Positions 1 to 5,261 of a stretch of DNA of 5,261 nt are shown one piece after another. Under the pieces are notes generated by a model. It saw only the letters and a program-made list of their open reading frames with translations. It did not search any database and was not told where the DNA came from. Each line of letters begins with the position of its first letter. The first letter of the stretch is position 1. A program made the translations under genes and the position numbers. Source of the stretch: an uncultured Aliterella sp. (lineage in GTDB: Bacteria > Cyanobacteriota > Cyanobacteriia > Cyanobacteriales > Chroococcidiopsidaceae); assembly GCA_905479905.1 (NCBI GenBank), contig CAJQOK010000578.1, positions 1 to 5,261 on the forward strand, written 5' to 3'.

Positions 1-30
1 GTCGCCGCTTACGAACAGTACGAAACATAA
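1..30 (+). CDS. 3' tail of an upstream gene (partial)
   Basis: Reading from the first base gives nine codons (VAAYEQYET) and a TAA stop at 28-30. The stop lies only 3 nt before the ATG of the next gene, as expected for the end of an upstream gene in the same operon. Thirty bases are too few to prove coding or to name a family, and the same bases could simply be a leader. No function is proposed. Confidence 0.4.
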   Translation, partial: VAAYEQYET

Positions 31-33
31 ATT

Positions 34-441
34 ATGAGTGCTACTTTAAAAGAATTTTTAGAACAGTGTGAAAGTCTATCAACTCTGCGGCTAATTGTCA
101 CTAGCAGCGCGGCGGTATTGGAAGCGCGAGGGAAAATTCAGAAGCTTTTTTATGCTGAATTGCCCAAAGGTAAATATGCAAATATGCACACTGAGGGTTT
201 TGAATTTCATTTGAATATGGATGAGATTACACAGGTAAAGTTTGAGACGGGAGAAGCAAAGCGAGGGAATTTTACTACTTACGCGATTCGGTTATTGGAT
301 AAGGAAGGAAAATCGGCACTTAGTCTATTTTTGCAATGGGGGAAGCCAGGGGAATACGAAAACGGTCAGGTTGAGGCTTGGCAAGCTCTTAAAGCTCAGT
401 ATGGAGAGGTTTGGGAACCGGAACCTGTAGGGGAATTATAA
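34..441 (+). CDS. ChuX/HutX-like cytosolic heme-carrier family protein
   Basis: This is a complete 135-residue soluble protein with no signal peptide or membrane segment. The central and C-terminal part resembles the ChuX/HutX heme-utilisation fold: a stretch NMHTEGFEFHL (residues 50-60) with H52 and H59, then MDEITQVKF, a strand TTYAIRLLDKEGKSALSLFL (81-100), and a closing helix EAWQALKAQYG (114-124). In characterised relatives such proteins bind heme in the cytosol and pass it to a degrading enzyme or store. Close cyanobacterial homologues of this length are, as I recall, labelled ChuX/HutX-like without experimental proof. The ATG at 34 follows an upstream stop by 3 nt and has no evident Shine-Dalgarno, which is common in cyanobacteria. 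The next gene follows after 18 nt, so the two are probably cotranscribed. Heme binding is inferred from fold resemblance; the assignment as a protein-coding gene is firm. Confidence 0.8.
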   Translation: MSATLKEFLEQCESLSTLRLIVTSSAAVLEARGKIQKLFYAELPKGKYANMHTEGFEFHLNMDEITQVKFETGEAKRGNFTTYAIRLLDKEGKSALSLFLQWGKPGEYENGQVEAWQALKAQYGEVWEPEPVGEL

Positions 442-444
442 AGC

Positions 445-457
445 GAGGCGTAGAGGT
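445..457 (+). promoter_or_regulatory. Ribosome binding region deciding a TTG start
   Basis: Two purine-rich GAGG blocks lie at 445-448 and 453-456, about 11 and 3 nt before the TTG at 460. An in-frame TAA occupies 457-459, directly before that TTG, so translation cannot begin further upstream in this frame. The next in-frame TTG codons, at 478 and 484, would remove the arginine and part of the hydrophobic core of the signal peptide. Either GAGG block could pair with the 16S anti-Shine-Dalgarno. Neither has ideal spacing, so initiation may be modest or coupled to the upstream gene. Confidence 0.4.
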
Positions 458-459
458 AA

Positions 460-1179
460 TTGAGAGGCTTTTGGTGTTTGGTTTTGGTAGTAGTTTTTTG
501 GGGTGGAGCGGCGCAGGCTGGACAATTAAAAAGTCACATTGAGAGTTTTCCGAATTGGCAAAAGCTGACAGTACCATCGGCTCAAGGGGATCTGATTTAT
601 CCTGATTGGATGGCGGGTACTTGGAATGTTACGAGTACTTTAGTAGATGCAGCCGCGCCTTTAGCTCCCGATTTAGTTACGCCGGGTTTTGAAAGCAATC
701 GCCGCAGTCTAAATGTCCCTGTAAGCTTTATTGTGCGCTTTGTGCGGGATGCTTCGCAAGATTTGGTAGCTGATCGCGCTTTTAATGGTTTGAATCTAGC
801 ACGGGCTTATTTAGGTCGCTCTGTTATTGCGGTTAAAACTGATCCTACATCGCCAAATAAACAAATTACTTTACTCAAAGGCGATCGCACTCTGGTTTCT
901 TTAGTTACTGGACGCGCTACCGAATCATTGCAGAATAACGAATTTATTACTACTGAGGTGTTTCAGCAACTATTTAAAGGTGGTTCGCAACCTTATTTTA
1001 ATGAGGTTGAAAGCACTACAGCTTATCAAGCGTTAGCTAATTTGGTTATTGAAGCTAATCAAGTTACGGCGGTTTATCTTTCTCCTCAAGATCCTGATTA
1101 TTTTAAAGCCAATTCTCAGCCTGTGGCTTTGTATCGCTACAGTTTAGAGTTTTCACCCGTTGATGTCTCTCCACAGTGA
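460..1179 (+). CDS. Exported DUF6816-type protein, probably thylakoid lumen or periplasm
   Basis: This is a complete 239-residue protein starting with TTG. Residues 1-20 form a Sec-type signal peptide: an arginine at position 2, a hydrophobic core (LVLVVVFW) and an AQA cleavage motif before G21. The mature part contains the block YPDWMAGTWNV (48-57), then TSTLVD, LAPDLVTPGFESNRR (68-82) and VSFIVRFV, and ends with an aromatic strand LYRYSLEF (224-231). I recognise this pattern as the DUF6816 family shared by cyanobacteria and plastids, where members are predicted lumenal proteins of unknown function. The GTW motif near the mature N terminus and the strand-rich C terminus recall lipocalin-like barrels, but that is only an impression. 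The gene sits 18 nt behind the ChuX/HutX-like gene. A 118-nt gap with its own promoter-like features follows. No biochemical role can be stated. Confidence 0.85.
   Translation: MRGFWCLVLVVVFWGGAAQAGQLKSHIESFPNWQKLTVPSAQGDLIYPDWMAGTWNVTSTLVDAAAPLAPDLVTPGFESNRRSLNVPVSFIVRFVRDASQDLVADRAFNGLNLARAYLGRSVIAVKTDPTSPNKQITLLKGDRTLVSLVTGRATESLQNNEFITTEVFQQLFKGGSQPYFNEVESTTAYQALANLVIEANQVTAVYLSPQDPDYFKANSQPVALYRYSLEFSPVDVSPQ
881..888. repeat. HIP1 octamer GCGATCGC (first of seven)
   Basis: The palindromic octamer GCGATCGC begins at 881, 1343, 1469, 2676, 3118, 3668 and 4395. Six copies lie inside genes; the one at 3118 lies just after the exporter stop codon. Seven copies in 5.26 kb, against about 0.1 expected from equal base use, is the dispersed HIP1 repeat typical of many cyanobacteria. 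It is the best single taxonomic marker in the window. Its function is unsettled, with links to DNA methylation, repair or chromosome organisation having been proposed. Confidence 0.9.
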
Positions 1180-1242
1180 GATGTTTATTTTACCTGCTTT
1201 GGTTTAATATTCTGTTTGCTGCTAAAGACTTTTTGTGTTACT

Positions 1243-1264
1243 TTTGTAGTATATAAGTTACAAA
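1243..1264 (+). promoter_or_regulatory. Candidate promoter/operator upstream of the ABC exporter
   Basis: The gap between the DUF6816 gene and the exporter holds a -10-like TATAAG at 1252-1257, but no convincing -35 at the usual distance. Around it lies a perfect 6-bp inverted repeat, TTTGTA (1243-1248) and TACAAA (1259-1264), with 10 nt between the arms. A regulator binding this dyad would cover the -10 element. The dyad resembles the NtcA consensus GTA-N8-TAC but has N10, so it is not a good NtcA site. The region is AT-rich and such dyads arise by chance, hence the low confidence. Confidence 0.25.
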
Positions 1265-1297
1265 TGCAGCCACGCTTAAAGTGTCGGCTTGAAAATC

Positions 1298-3115
1298 ATG
1301 GCGACATTTAAAGATATTGTTAATTACTATAAGCCGTATCATGCGATCGCCATATTTAGTATTACGGCGGCTAGTATCTTTGAAATTGTCGATTTGGTTG
1401 TACCTTACGCCATCGGACAGATTTTAAATGTATTGTCGCGTCAGTCATTAGATAAACCCGTACAGAATGCGATCGCAGTTTTATCACAACTTACTCAATT
1501 ACCGCAAAATCAGTTACTAAGTATAGGATTTTTATTAGGTATAATTTTTATTGTCACGGTAGTTAGAGCGCCGATACAAGTTTGGACTACTTGGTGGTTT
1601 CATTGGGATATCGCTTTGCGAAGTCGTCAACAGCAAGCGCTAAAAACTGTAGAAAAAATCCTAACTTTACCTCTAGAATTTTACGATGAGAATAACCCCG
1701 GACGCATCGCCGGACGCATTGCTAGAGGCTTAGAAAATCATACTTTTACTTATCCAGAAATTGCCGGACAATTAATACCCAAACTATTCCGAGTTTTGGG
1801 TATTTTTATGATGATTTTGTTTATTGAGTGGCGAATTGCTTTAATATTTCTCGTTTCGTTTGTCATCATTCTCAGTATTAGTCTAAGAGACTTGAAGCAA
1901 TTGATGGAACAAGAACGGCATTTAGATAAGTATATGGAAAATACTCAAAGCCGGACTTCAGAAATTGTTACCAATATCAAAACAGTTAAAGCCTTCGCAA
2001 CAGAAGCAGTGGAACTCAAACGCCAACGCCAGCGCCTAAACCGGGAATTTAAAATAGTTGATTATCGCATTCATTTGGGATATATCAAGCTATCTACTTG
2101 GCAAAAAACAATTATTCAGTTTTGCGTGTTTGGAGTTTTGGGTTTAACTTTGGCGGCGACTTTTCAAGGTCAAATTTCTCTAGGTCATTTTGTTACTACT
2201 TTCACTATCTCTAGTATGGCTTATGCAGAGATGGAACCAATTAACAATTTAGCGGAAATTTTTGCCCGTCGTTATGCTTCAATGCTACGGTTTCATGAAT
2301 TTATGCAACAGCCAACAGGAGTTGACGCGGCTAGTTTAGTTGAACCAAATGTCAGTGACACTCCTTATCGATTTACGGGCAAATTGGAGTTAGCTAATGT
2401 TAGTTTTGGCTACGATGTAGAAAGACCTGTTTTACAAAATATTAATCTATTAATTGAACCCAATCAAACGATTGCTTTGGTTGGGCGGTCGGGTTCGGGT
2501 AAATCTACGTTAGTAAAGCTACTATTTCGTTATTTTGAGCCGAATAACGGTCAAATATTGATTGACGGTCAAGATATTCGTAACTTAGATGTTGCTAAGT
2601 ATCGTCGCAGATTAGCGATTGTGCATCAAGAAGTAGATGTTTTTAACGGTACTTTGCTTGATAATCTCACCTATGGCGATCGCACAGCTAGTTTTGAACA
2701 AGTCCAGGAAGCTTGTAGAATCGCTAGAGTTGACGAAGTTATTACCCAGTTACCCCAAGGATATTACACCGTTGTTGGCGAACGCGGTGTCAGGTTATCG
2801 GGAGGACAAAGGCAAAGATTAGGAATTGCGCGGAGTTTATTAGTTAATCCAGATATTTTAATATTTGATGAGGCGACTTCTAGCTTAGATTACGAGTCTG
2901 AGCGCTCGATACAGTTGGCTATGCGCTCTATTTTGGGTACGCGCACTACAATTATCATTGCTCACCGTCTCAGTACCGTGCGGGAGGCAGATAAGATTGT
3001 TGTTTTAGATCGCGGTAAAATTGCGGAAGTTGGTACTCACGCTCAATTGTTGCGCCATCAAGGTATTTACCATCGCTTACACGCCTTGCAAGCAACTGGC
3101 GAACTTTTGACTTGA
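1298..3115 (+). CDS. ABC exporter half-transporter (fused membrane domain and ATPase)
   Basis: This is a 605-residue type IV (MsbA-like) ABC exporter half that would work as a dimer in the cytoplasmic membrane, coupling ATP hydrolysis to export of an unknown substrate. The N-terminal half has about six hydrophobic segments (near 14-42, 75-95, 160-177, 178-196, 270-290 and 296-312), with the intracellular-loop block LEFYDENNPGR at 126-136. The ATPase half has every expected motif: A-loop Y372, Walker A GRSGSGKS (396-403), Q-loop Q444, GERG before signature LSGGQ (500-504), Walker B ILIFD with catalytic E525, D-loop SSLD (528-531) and switch H556. No catalytic residue is degenerate, so a homodimer would have two active sites. 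ATG 1298 is preferred because TTG 1289 adds only MKI and has no better ribosome site. No second half-transporter or membrane-fusion partner is adjacent, so lipid, polysaccharide, peptide and drug substrates all remain possible. Confidence 0.92.
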   Translation: MATFKDIVNYYKPYHAIAIFSITAASIFEIVDLVVPYAIGQILNVLSRQSLDKPVQNAIAVLSQLTQLPQNQLLSIGFLLGIIFIVTVVRAPIQVWTTWWFHWDIALRSRQQQALKTVEKILTLPLEFYDENNPGRIAGRIARGLENHTFTYPEIAGQLIPKLFRVLGIFMMILFIEWRIALIFLVSFVIILSISLRDLKQLMEQERHLDKYMENTQSRTSEIVTNIKTVKAFATEAVELKRQRQRLNREFKIVDYRIHLGYIKLSTWQKTIIQFCVFGVLGLTLAATFQGQISLGHFVTTFTISSMAYAEMEPINNLAEIFARRYASMLRFHEFMQQPTGVDAASLVEPNVSDTPYRFTGKLELANVSFGYDVERPVLQNINLLIEPNQTIALVGRSGSGKSTLVKLLFRYFEPNNGQILIDGQDIRNLDVAKYRRRLAIVHQEVDVFNGTLLDNLTYGDRTASFEQVQEACRIARVDEVITQLPQGYYTVVGERGVRLSGGQRQRLGIARSLLVNPDILIFDEATSSLDYESERSIQLAMRSILGTRTTIIIAHRLSTVREADKIVVLDRGKIAEVGTHAQLLRHQGIYHRLHALQATGELLT

Positions 3116-3149
3116 TTGCGATCGCTAAGATTTTTAGCCAATCAATTTT
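3112..3149 (+). terminator. Possible intrinsic terminator of the ABC exporter
   Basis: A two-part hairpin begins inside the last codons. The outer stem is TTGATTG (3112-3118) with CAATCAA (3139-3145), and the inner stem is GCTAA (3124-3128) with TTAGC (3134-3138), closed by a 5-nt loop. A 5-nt bulge on the 5' side (3119-3123) lies within the HIP1 octamer. TTTT follows at 3146-3149. The stem is AT-rich, bulged and has a short U-run, so it may be weak. It sits where a terminator is needed, before the tRNA-Tyr promoter. Confidence 0.4.
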
Positions 3150-3175
3150 ACTATTTTAAAAAACCATGCTATGAT
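3147..3175 (+). promoter_or_regulatory. Promoter of tRNA-Tyr
   Basis: A -10 box TATGAT (3170-3175) is preceded by TGC, giving an extended -10. A -35-like TTTACT (3147-3152; four of six consensus bases) lies exactly 17 nt upstream. Transcription would start near 3181-3183, leaving a leader of about 13 nt before the tRNA, typical for a stable-RNA promoter. The -35 touches the U-run of the preceding hairpin, so the exporter terminator and tRNA promoter are packed together. Confidence 0.55.
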
Positions 3176-3194
3176 TATGAATCGTGGATAACAT

Positions 3195-3275
3195 GGGTCG
3201 ATGTCCGAGTGGTTAATGGAGACGGACTGTAAATCCGTTGCGAGAGCTACGCTGGTTCAAATCCAGCTCGGCCCA
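3195..3275 (+). tRNA. trnY: tRNA-Tyr (anticodon GUA)
   Basis: The cloverleaf folds fully. The acceptor stem GGGTCGA (3195-3201) pairs with TCGGCCC (3268-3274) with one U-G pair. The D-stem is TCC/GGA with GG in the loop. The anticodon stem ACGGA/TCCGT encloses loop CTGTAAA with anticodon GTA at 3229-3231. The T-arm is GCTGG-TTCAAAT-CCAGC (3251-3267). The extra arm between 3239 and 3250 is long, as expected of class II bacterial tRNA-Tyr. The discriminator is A3275 and the 3' CCA is not encoded, so it must be added by nucleotidyltransferase. Confidence 0.97.
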
Positions 3276-3280
3276 TTATC

Positions 3281-3318
3281 AAAAGTATGATTTGCGTACT
3301 GCGAATCATACTTTTTTT
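3281..3318 (+). terminator. Strong hairpin with T7 run between the two tRNAs
   Basis: A 15-bp stem (3281-3295 with 3301-3315) has one U-G pair, a 5-nt loop GTACT, and seven consecutive T (3112 + 200, i.e. 3312-3318). This is the form of a Rho-independent terminator for a tRNA-Tyr transcript. Its last T is the base immediately before G1 of tRNA-Thr, with no spacer. On the opposite strand the hairpin is followed by only TTTT, so it could act weakly on leftward transcripts as well. It may instead allow partial readthrough or serve as a processing signal. Confidence 0.8.
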
Positions 3319-3390
3319 GCCCGTGTAGCTCAGTGGTAGAGCGCTTCATTGGTAATGAAGAGGTCATGAGTTCAACTCTCATCATGGGCC
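3319..3390 (+). tRNA. trnT: tRNA-Thr (anticodon GGU)
   Basis: The cloverleaf is complete. The acceptor GCCCGTG (3319-3325) pairs with CATGGGC (3383-3389) with one G-U pair. The D-stem is GCTC/GAGC (3328-3331, 3339-3342). The anticodon stem CTTCA/TGAAG encloses loop TTGGTAA with anticodon GGT at 3351-3353. The variable loop is AGGTC, and the T-arm ATGAG-TTCAACT-CTCAT spans 3366-3382. CCA is not encoded. The base in the discriminator position is C3390, unusual for tRNA-Thr. Its own promoter is not evident, because the preceding 38 nt are a terminator-like hairpin; a -10-like CATACT at 3307-3312 is weak. Confidence 0.96.
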
Positions 3391-3413
3391 TATTATAAAA
3401 TCCCTTGTAGAGC

Positions 3414-3452
3414 AAGCTTTGAAGCTTACTTTAGCAAAAGCAAACCAAGCTT
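3414..3452. repeat. Three AAGCTT copies between tRNA-Thr and the convergent operon
   Basis: The 81-nt gap between tRNA-Thr and the DUF4340 stop codon holds AAGCTT at 3414, 3422 and 3447. The first and last are part of CAAGCTT and AAGCTTG arms that could pair over 7 bp, and the first two could form a tight hairpin. None is followed by a clear U-run on either strand, so I do not call a terminator, although two convergent units must end here. No other gene is visible in the gap. Confidence 0.3.
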
Positions 3453-3471
3453 GACACTGGCGGCGCTGGGA

Positions 3472-4032
3472 TTACTTAGGAGAATTATCTGACTGCCATT
3501 CTGATAGTTGCCGATTTACAGCATTGGCAAAATCTGGAGATACTAATAGCACGTTGACATTGCCCTTTGATTTAGCTGGGGGATCGACTAAAGCATAGAG
3601 ATAGGTGCGGTTAAAGTCAGGTTTGCCCAAAATCAATTGATGAGTTTCGTTACTTTTTAATGTAATGGCGATCGCACTAGAGGGTTGAGTTAATCCATAA
3701 TCAGCTAGTTGGGTAGTAGAAACAGAAAATTTGCGATTACTCTTTCCTGTTTCCAGCAAATTCAACAAGAAAGCAACCGAGGCGCTACTAGCTGGCGTAT
3801 CTTTAGGCTCTTTCATCTGCCATTTTGAATTAATTTGCTCAAATTTTAGCGTCTCGGTCTGATTTTTGATCGTAAAAGACTTTACCTCATCTTCAGTAAA
3901 AGCAAAAATTTCTTCACTTTGAGATTGAGCTTCTTGTCTTTGGCTTGCGCCCCTAATTTCATAGAGATAAACAAAACCTCCTAATCCGAGTGCTAACAAT
4001 AACAAAATCAAAGTTGTCTTCGGTAACTTCAT
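3472..4032 (-). CDS. DUF4340 membrane-anchored protein
   Basis: This is a complete 186-residue protein with one N-terminal membrane segment (about residues 7-25) followed by a soluble domain that probably faces the periplasm or lumen. The soluble part matches the DUF4340 pattern: FTEDEVKSFTIKN (45-57), LKFEQINSKWQMKEP (62-76), the helix SVAFLLNLLETG (85-96), LADYGLTQPSSAIAITLK (109-126), LILGKP (133-138) and TYLYALVD (143-150). It is a short, single-domain member. DUF4340 genes commonly follow GldG-like genes in ABC-2-type transporter operons. Here the gene starts 23 nt after the GldG-like stop, in the same orientation, so it is probably the last gene of that operon. The ATG has no good Shine-Dalgarno; the AGGAG nearby is on the other strand. 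The molecular role is unknown; an accessory part of the ABC complex is the likely reading. Confidence 0.85.
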   Translation of the reverse strand: MKLPKTTLILLLLALGLGGFVYLYEIRGASQRQEAQSQSEEIFAFTEDEVKSFTIKNQTETLKFEQINSKWQMKEPKDTPASSASVAFLLNLLETGKSNRKFSVSTTQLADYGLTQPSSAIAITLKSNETHQLILGKPDFNRTYLYALVDPPAKSKGNVNVLLVSPDFANAVNRQLSEWQSDNSPK

Positions 4033-4055
4033 AGTGAGTCAGGAGTGAAAAAGTA

Positions 4056-5261
4056 TTATCTACGCAGCCACCATAGGATAACTGCACTAACTAACCCAAT
4101 TAACGGGATAAAACCTAAAGCAGTCCAGCTTAAAATATTAGACTGAGCAGCTTGCAAATTAATGCGGCGATTTTTTGCTTCTTTGGGACGCACAGAAAGC
4201 TGTGATGCTCCTTCTTGCTTACTTAACCAGCTTATAGAGTTGATGAATACATCGCCATTTAACTGCTGTGAAAATTGATTATTGGTAATAAAGTCAGAAT
4301 TGCCGATGACAACCAAACGAGACTCCGAAGGCTTGCTATTACTAGAAGTTGTAGCTTGACGACTCATAGCCACACCCAGAGTTAAGGGGCCAGGGCGATC
4401 GCTTTCGGGATCAAGTTTTAGGTTTTCGTCTTTTAAATCGCTCTCTGCCCAGCTTTGACTACTTGTCAGCAACAAAGGAGTTGCTTGCACTCCTGCAACT
4501 ATTTTTGTTTCAATCGGTCTAGCACCGCGATACAAAGATATCCCGTTACCAAAATCTTTAGTAATGGGATGTTGCCCGTAATTATCTATCAAAATTACCG
4601 CAGGCCCTAGCCCTACGGCTGCACCCGCCGGATTTACAGCTAAACGGTCATCTAAAGTTACGCCCCAATTTTTGAGTAAACTATCAATTCCTAGATTAAT
4701 CGTGGGATCGATGGCTAAAAATAAACTACCACCTCGATTGAGGTAATCATTTAAAGACGTAACTTCTGATGGCAATAAACCCCGTCTAGCACCCGCTAAT
4801 ACAACTACGGTGGCATCTTCAGGAATAGTTGTTTGGGCTAAATTAAGCGGTTGGGTAGTGTAACTTTTTTCTGCTAATACGCTCAAAGCTTGAGACAGAC
4901 TATTTTGTTCTCCTGTTAAGGGTTGCTCGCCATGACCTTGCACAAAATAAACTTGGGCGCTAAAGTCTGTTGTGATTTGTTGCAAAGCATTTGTCAATCG
5001 AATTTCTGTTAAAGGCTGGTCATTTGCTCCTGGCAATAATTTTCGCTCGTTTCCTGCTTCTAAATGAACTTCGCCGGGACTTTGGACATTAAACTTTTGG
5101 GCAAGTCCTAATTGAATTTGAGGATCTACATACTCGTAGCTGAAATTTTTGCCCTGCTGACGGTAGTTTTCTAATAATGCTCGTTCTTCAGGCTTGCCAT
5201 CTCGCTCAAATATCCAGACTTTAACAGGTTGAAGCAAGCTTTTTACCAATTGGCGCGATTG
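4056..5261 (-). CDS. GldG-like ABC transporter auxiliary protein (5' end outside window)
   Basis: The frame stays open to the right edge, giving at least 401 residues. TTG at 5247-5249 is an internal Leu codon: four further in-frame codons (QSRQ) precede it and the family has an N-terminal membrane helix not seen here. Counting that Leu as residue 1, the visible parts are a thioredoxin-like beginning VKVWIFERDG (9-18), the motif VYFVQGHGEQPL (100-111), a strand and loop VVVLAGARRGLLPSEV (148-163), GGSLFLAIDP (173-182), RLVVIGNSDF (311-320), DVFINSISWL (333-342) and a C-terminal membrane segment at about 372-394 ending WWLRR. This is the ABC_transp_aux/GldG-like pattern. In Bacteroidetes, GldG works with ABC components GldA and GldF. 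The gliding label is by homology only; cyanobacterial relatives have no established function. Together with DUF4340 it probably forms the extracytoplasmic part of an ABC complex whose ATPase and permease lie beyond 5261. Confidence 0.88.
   Translation of the reverse strand, partial: QSRQLVKSLLQPVKVWIFERDGKPEERALLENYRQQGKNFSYEYVDPQIQLGLAQKFNVQSPGEVHLEAGNERKLLPGANDQPLTEIRLTNALQQITTDFSAQVYFVQGHGEQPLTGEQNSLSQALSVLAEKSYTTQPLNLAQTTIPEDATVVVLAGARRGLLPSEVTSLNDYLNRGGSLFLAIDPTINLGIDSLLKNWGVTLDDRLAVNPAGAAVGLGPAVILIDNYGQHPITKDFGNGISLYRGARPIETKIVAGVQATPLLLTSSQSWAESDLKDENLKLDPESDRPGPLTLGVAMSRQATTSSNSKPSESRLVVIGNSDFITNNQFSQQLNGDVFINSISWLSKQEGASQLSVRPKEAKNRRINLQAAQSNILSWTALGFIPLIGLVSAVILWWLRR

Noticed and set aside
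242..430. 62-codon open frame overlapping the ChuX/HutX-like gene on the same strand
   Set aside because: It lies wholly inside a well-supported gene in another frame and its translation shows no recognisable family or domain pattern.
389..577. 62-codon open frame on the minus strand across the ChuX/HutX-DUF6816 junction
   Set aside because: It is antisense to two supported genes, has no family resemblance, and nothing in the context suggests leftward transcription here.
1181..1207. Eight-codon peptide after the DUF6816 stop
   Set aside because: It is too short, with no ribosome binding site or supporting pattern; chance ATG to stop.
1246..1261. NtcA binding site (GTA...TAC)
   Set aside because: The half-sites are separated by 10 nt rather than the consensus 8.
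1289..1297. TTG at 1289 as the start of the ABC exporter
   Set aside because: It adds only MKI before ATG 1298 and has no ribosome site advantage; the MATFKDIV beginning looks like a natural N terminus for the family.
2637..2822. 61-codon open frame inside the ABC exporter ATPase domain
   Set aside because: It overlaps the invariant region between the Q-loop and signature motifs, so it is a by-product of the conserved coding sequence.
3414..3441. Intrinsic terminator between tRNA-Thr and the DUF4340 gene
   Set aside because: The possible AAGCTT pairings are short or have too small a loop, and no U-run follows on either strand.
5247..5249. TTG as the true start of the GldG-like gene
   Set aside because: The reading frame continues to the window edge, and the expected N-terminal membrane helix and preceding residues are missing.

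Overview
The window looks cyanobacterial. It carries seven copies of the octamer GCGATCGC (HIP1) at 881, 1343, 1469, 2676, 3118, 3668 and 4395, where chance would give about 0.1 in a sequence this long. The protein families present (a ChuX/HutX-like heme-carrier homologue, a DUF6816-type lumenal protein, a GldG-like/DUF4340 pair) also fit cyanobacteria. The genus cannot be told from this sequence alone. All family names here come from recognising residue patterns, not from a database search.

Layout. The left part is transcribed rightward. A nine-codon tail of an upstream gene (1-30) is followed after 3 nt by a ChuX/HutX-like gene (34-441). After 18 nt comes a TTG-initiated secreted or lumenal protein of the DUF6816 type (460-1179). 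A 118-nt gap with a candidate promoter and an inverted repeat separates these from a full-length ABC exporter half-transporter (1298-3115). The exporter ends in a possible bulged terminator hairpin that overlaps its stop codon. A promoter follows at once, serving tRNA-Tyr(GUA) (3195-3275). A strong terminator-like hairpin then lies between it and tRNA-Thr(GGU) (3319-3390). The hairpin's T7 run directly touches the first base of tRNA-Thr.

The right part is transcribed leftward and converges on the tRNAs: a GldG-like ABC auxiliary protein (4056 to beyond 5261, 5' end missing), then after 23 nt a DUF4340 membrane-anchored protein (3472-4032). These two are probably the distal genes of an ABC-2-like transporter operon whose ATPase and permease would lie beyond the right edge.

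How the genes work together. Three units seem independent: a small operon with a predicted cytosolic heme-binding-type protein and a lumenal protein of unknown function, a stand-alone exporter, and the GldG/DUF4340 envelope complex. The tRNA pair sits between oppositely oriented genes. I see no mobile element, CRISPR array or clear pseudogene. The most unusual points are the tRNA-Tyr/terminator/tRNA-Thr arrangement, the apparent C73 of tRNA-Thr, and the poorly understood GldG/DUF4340 module.
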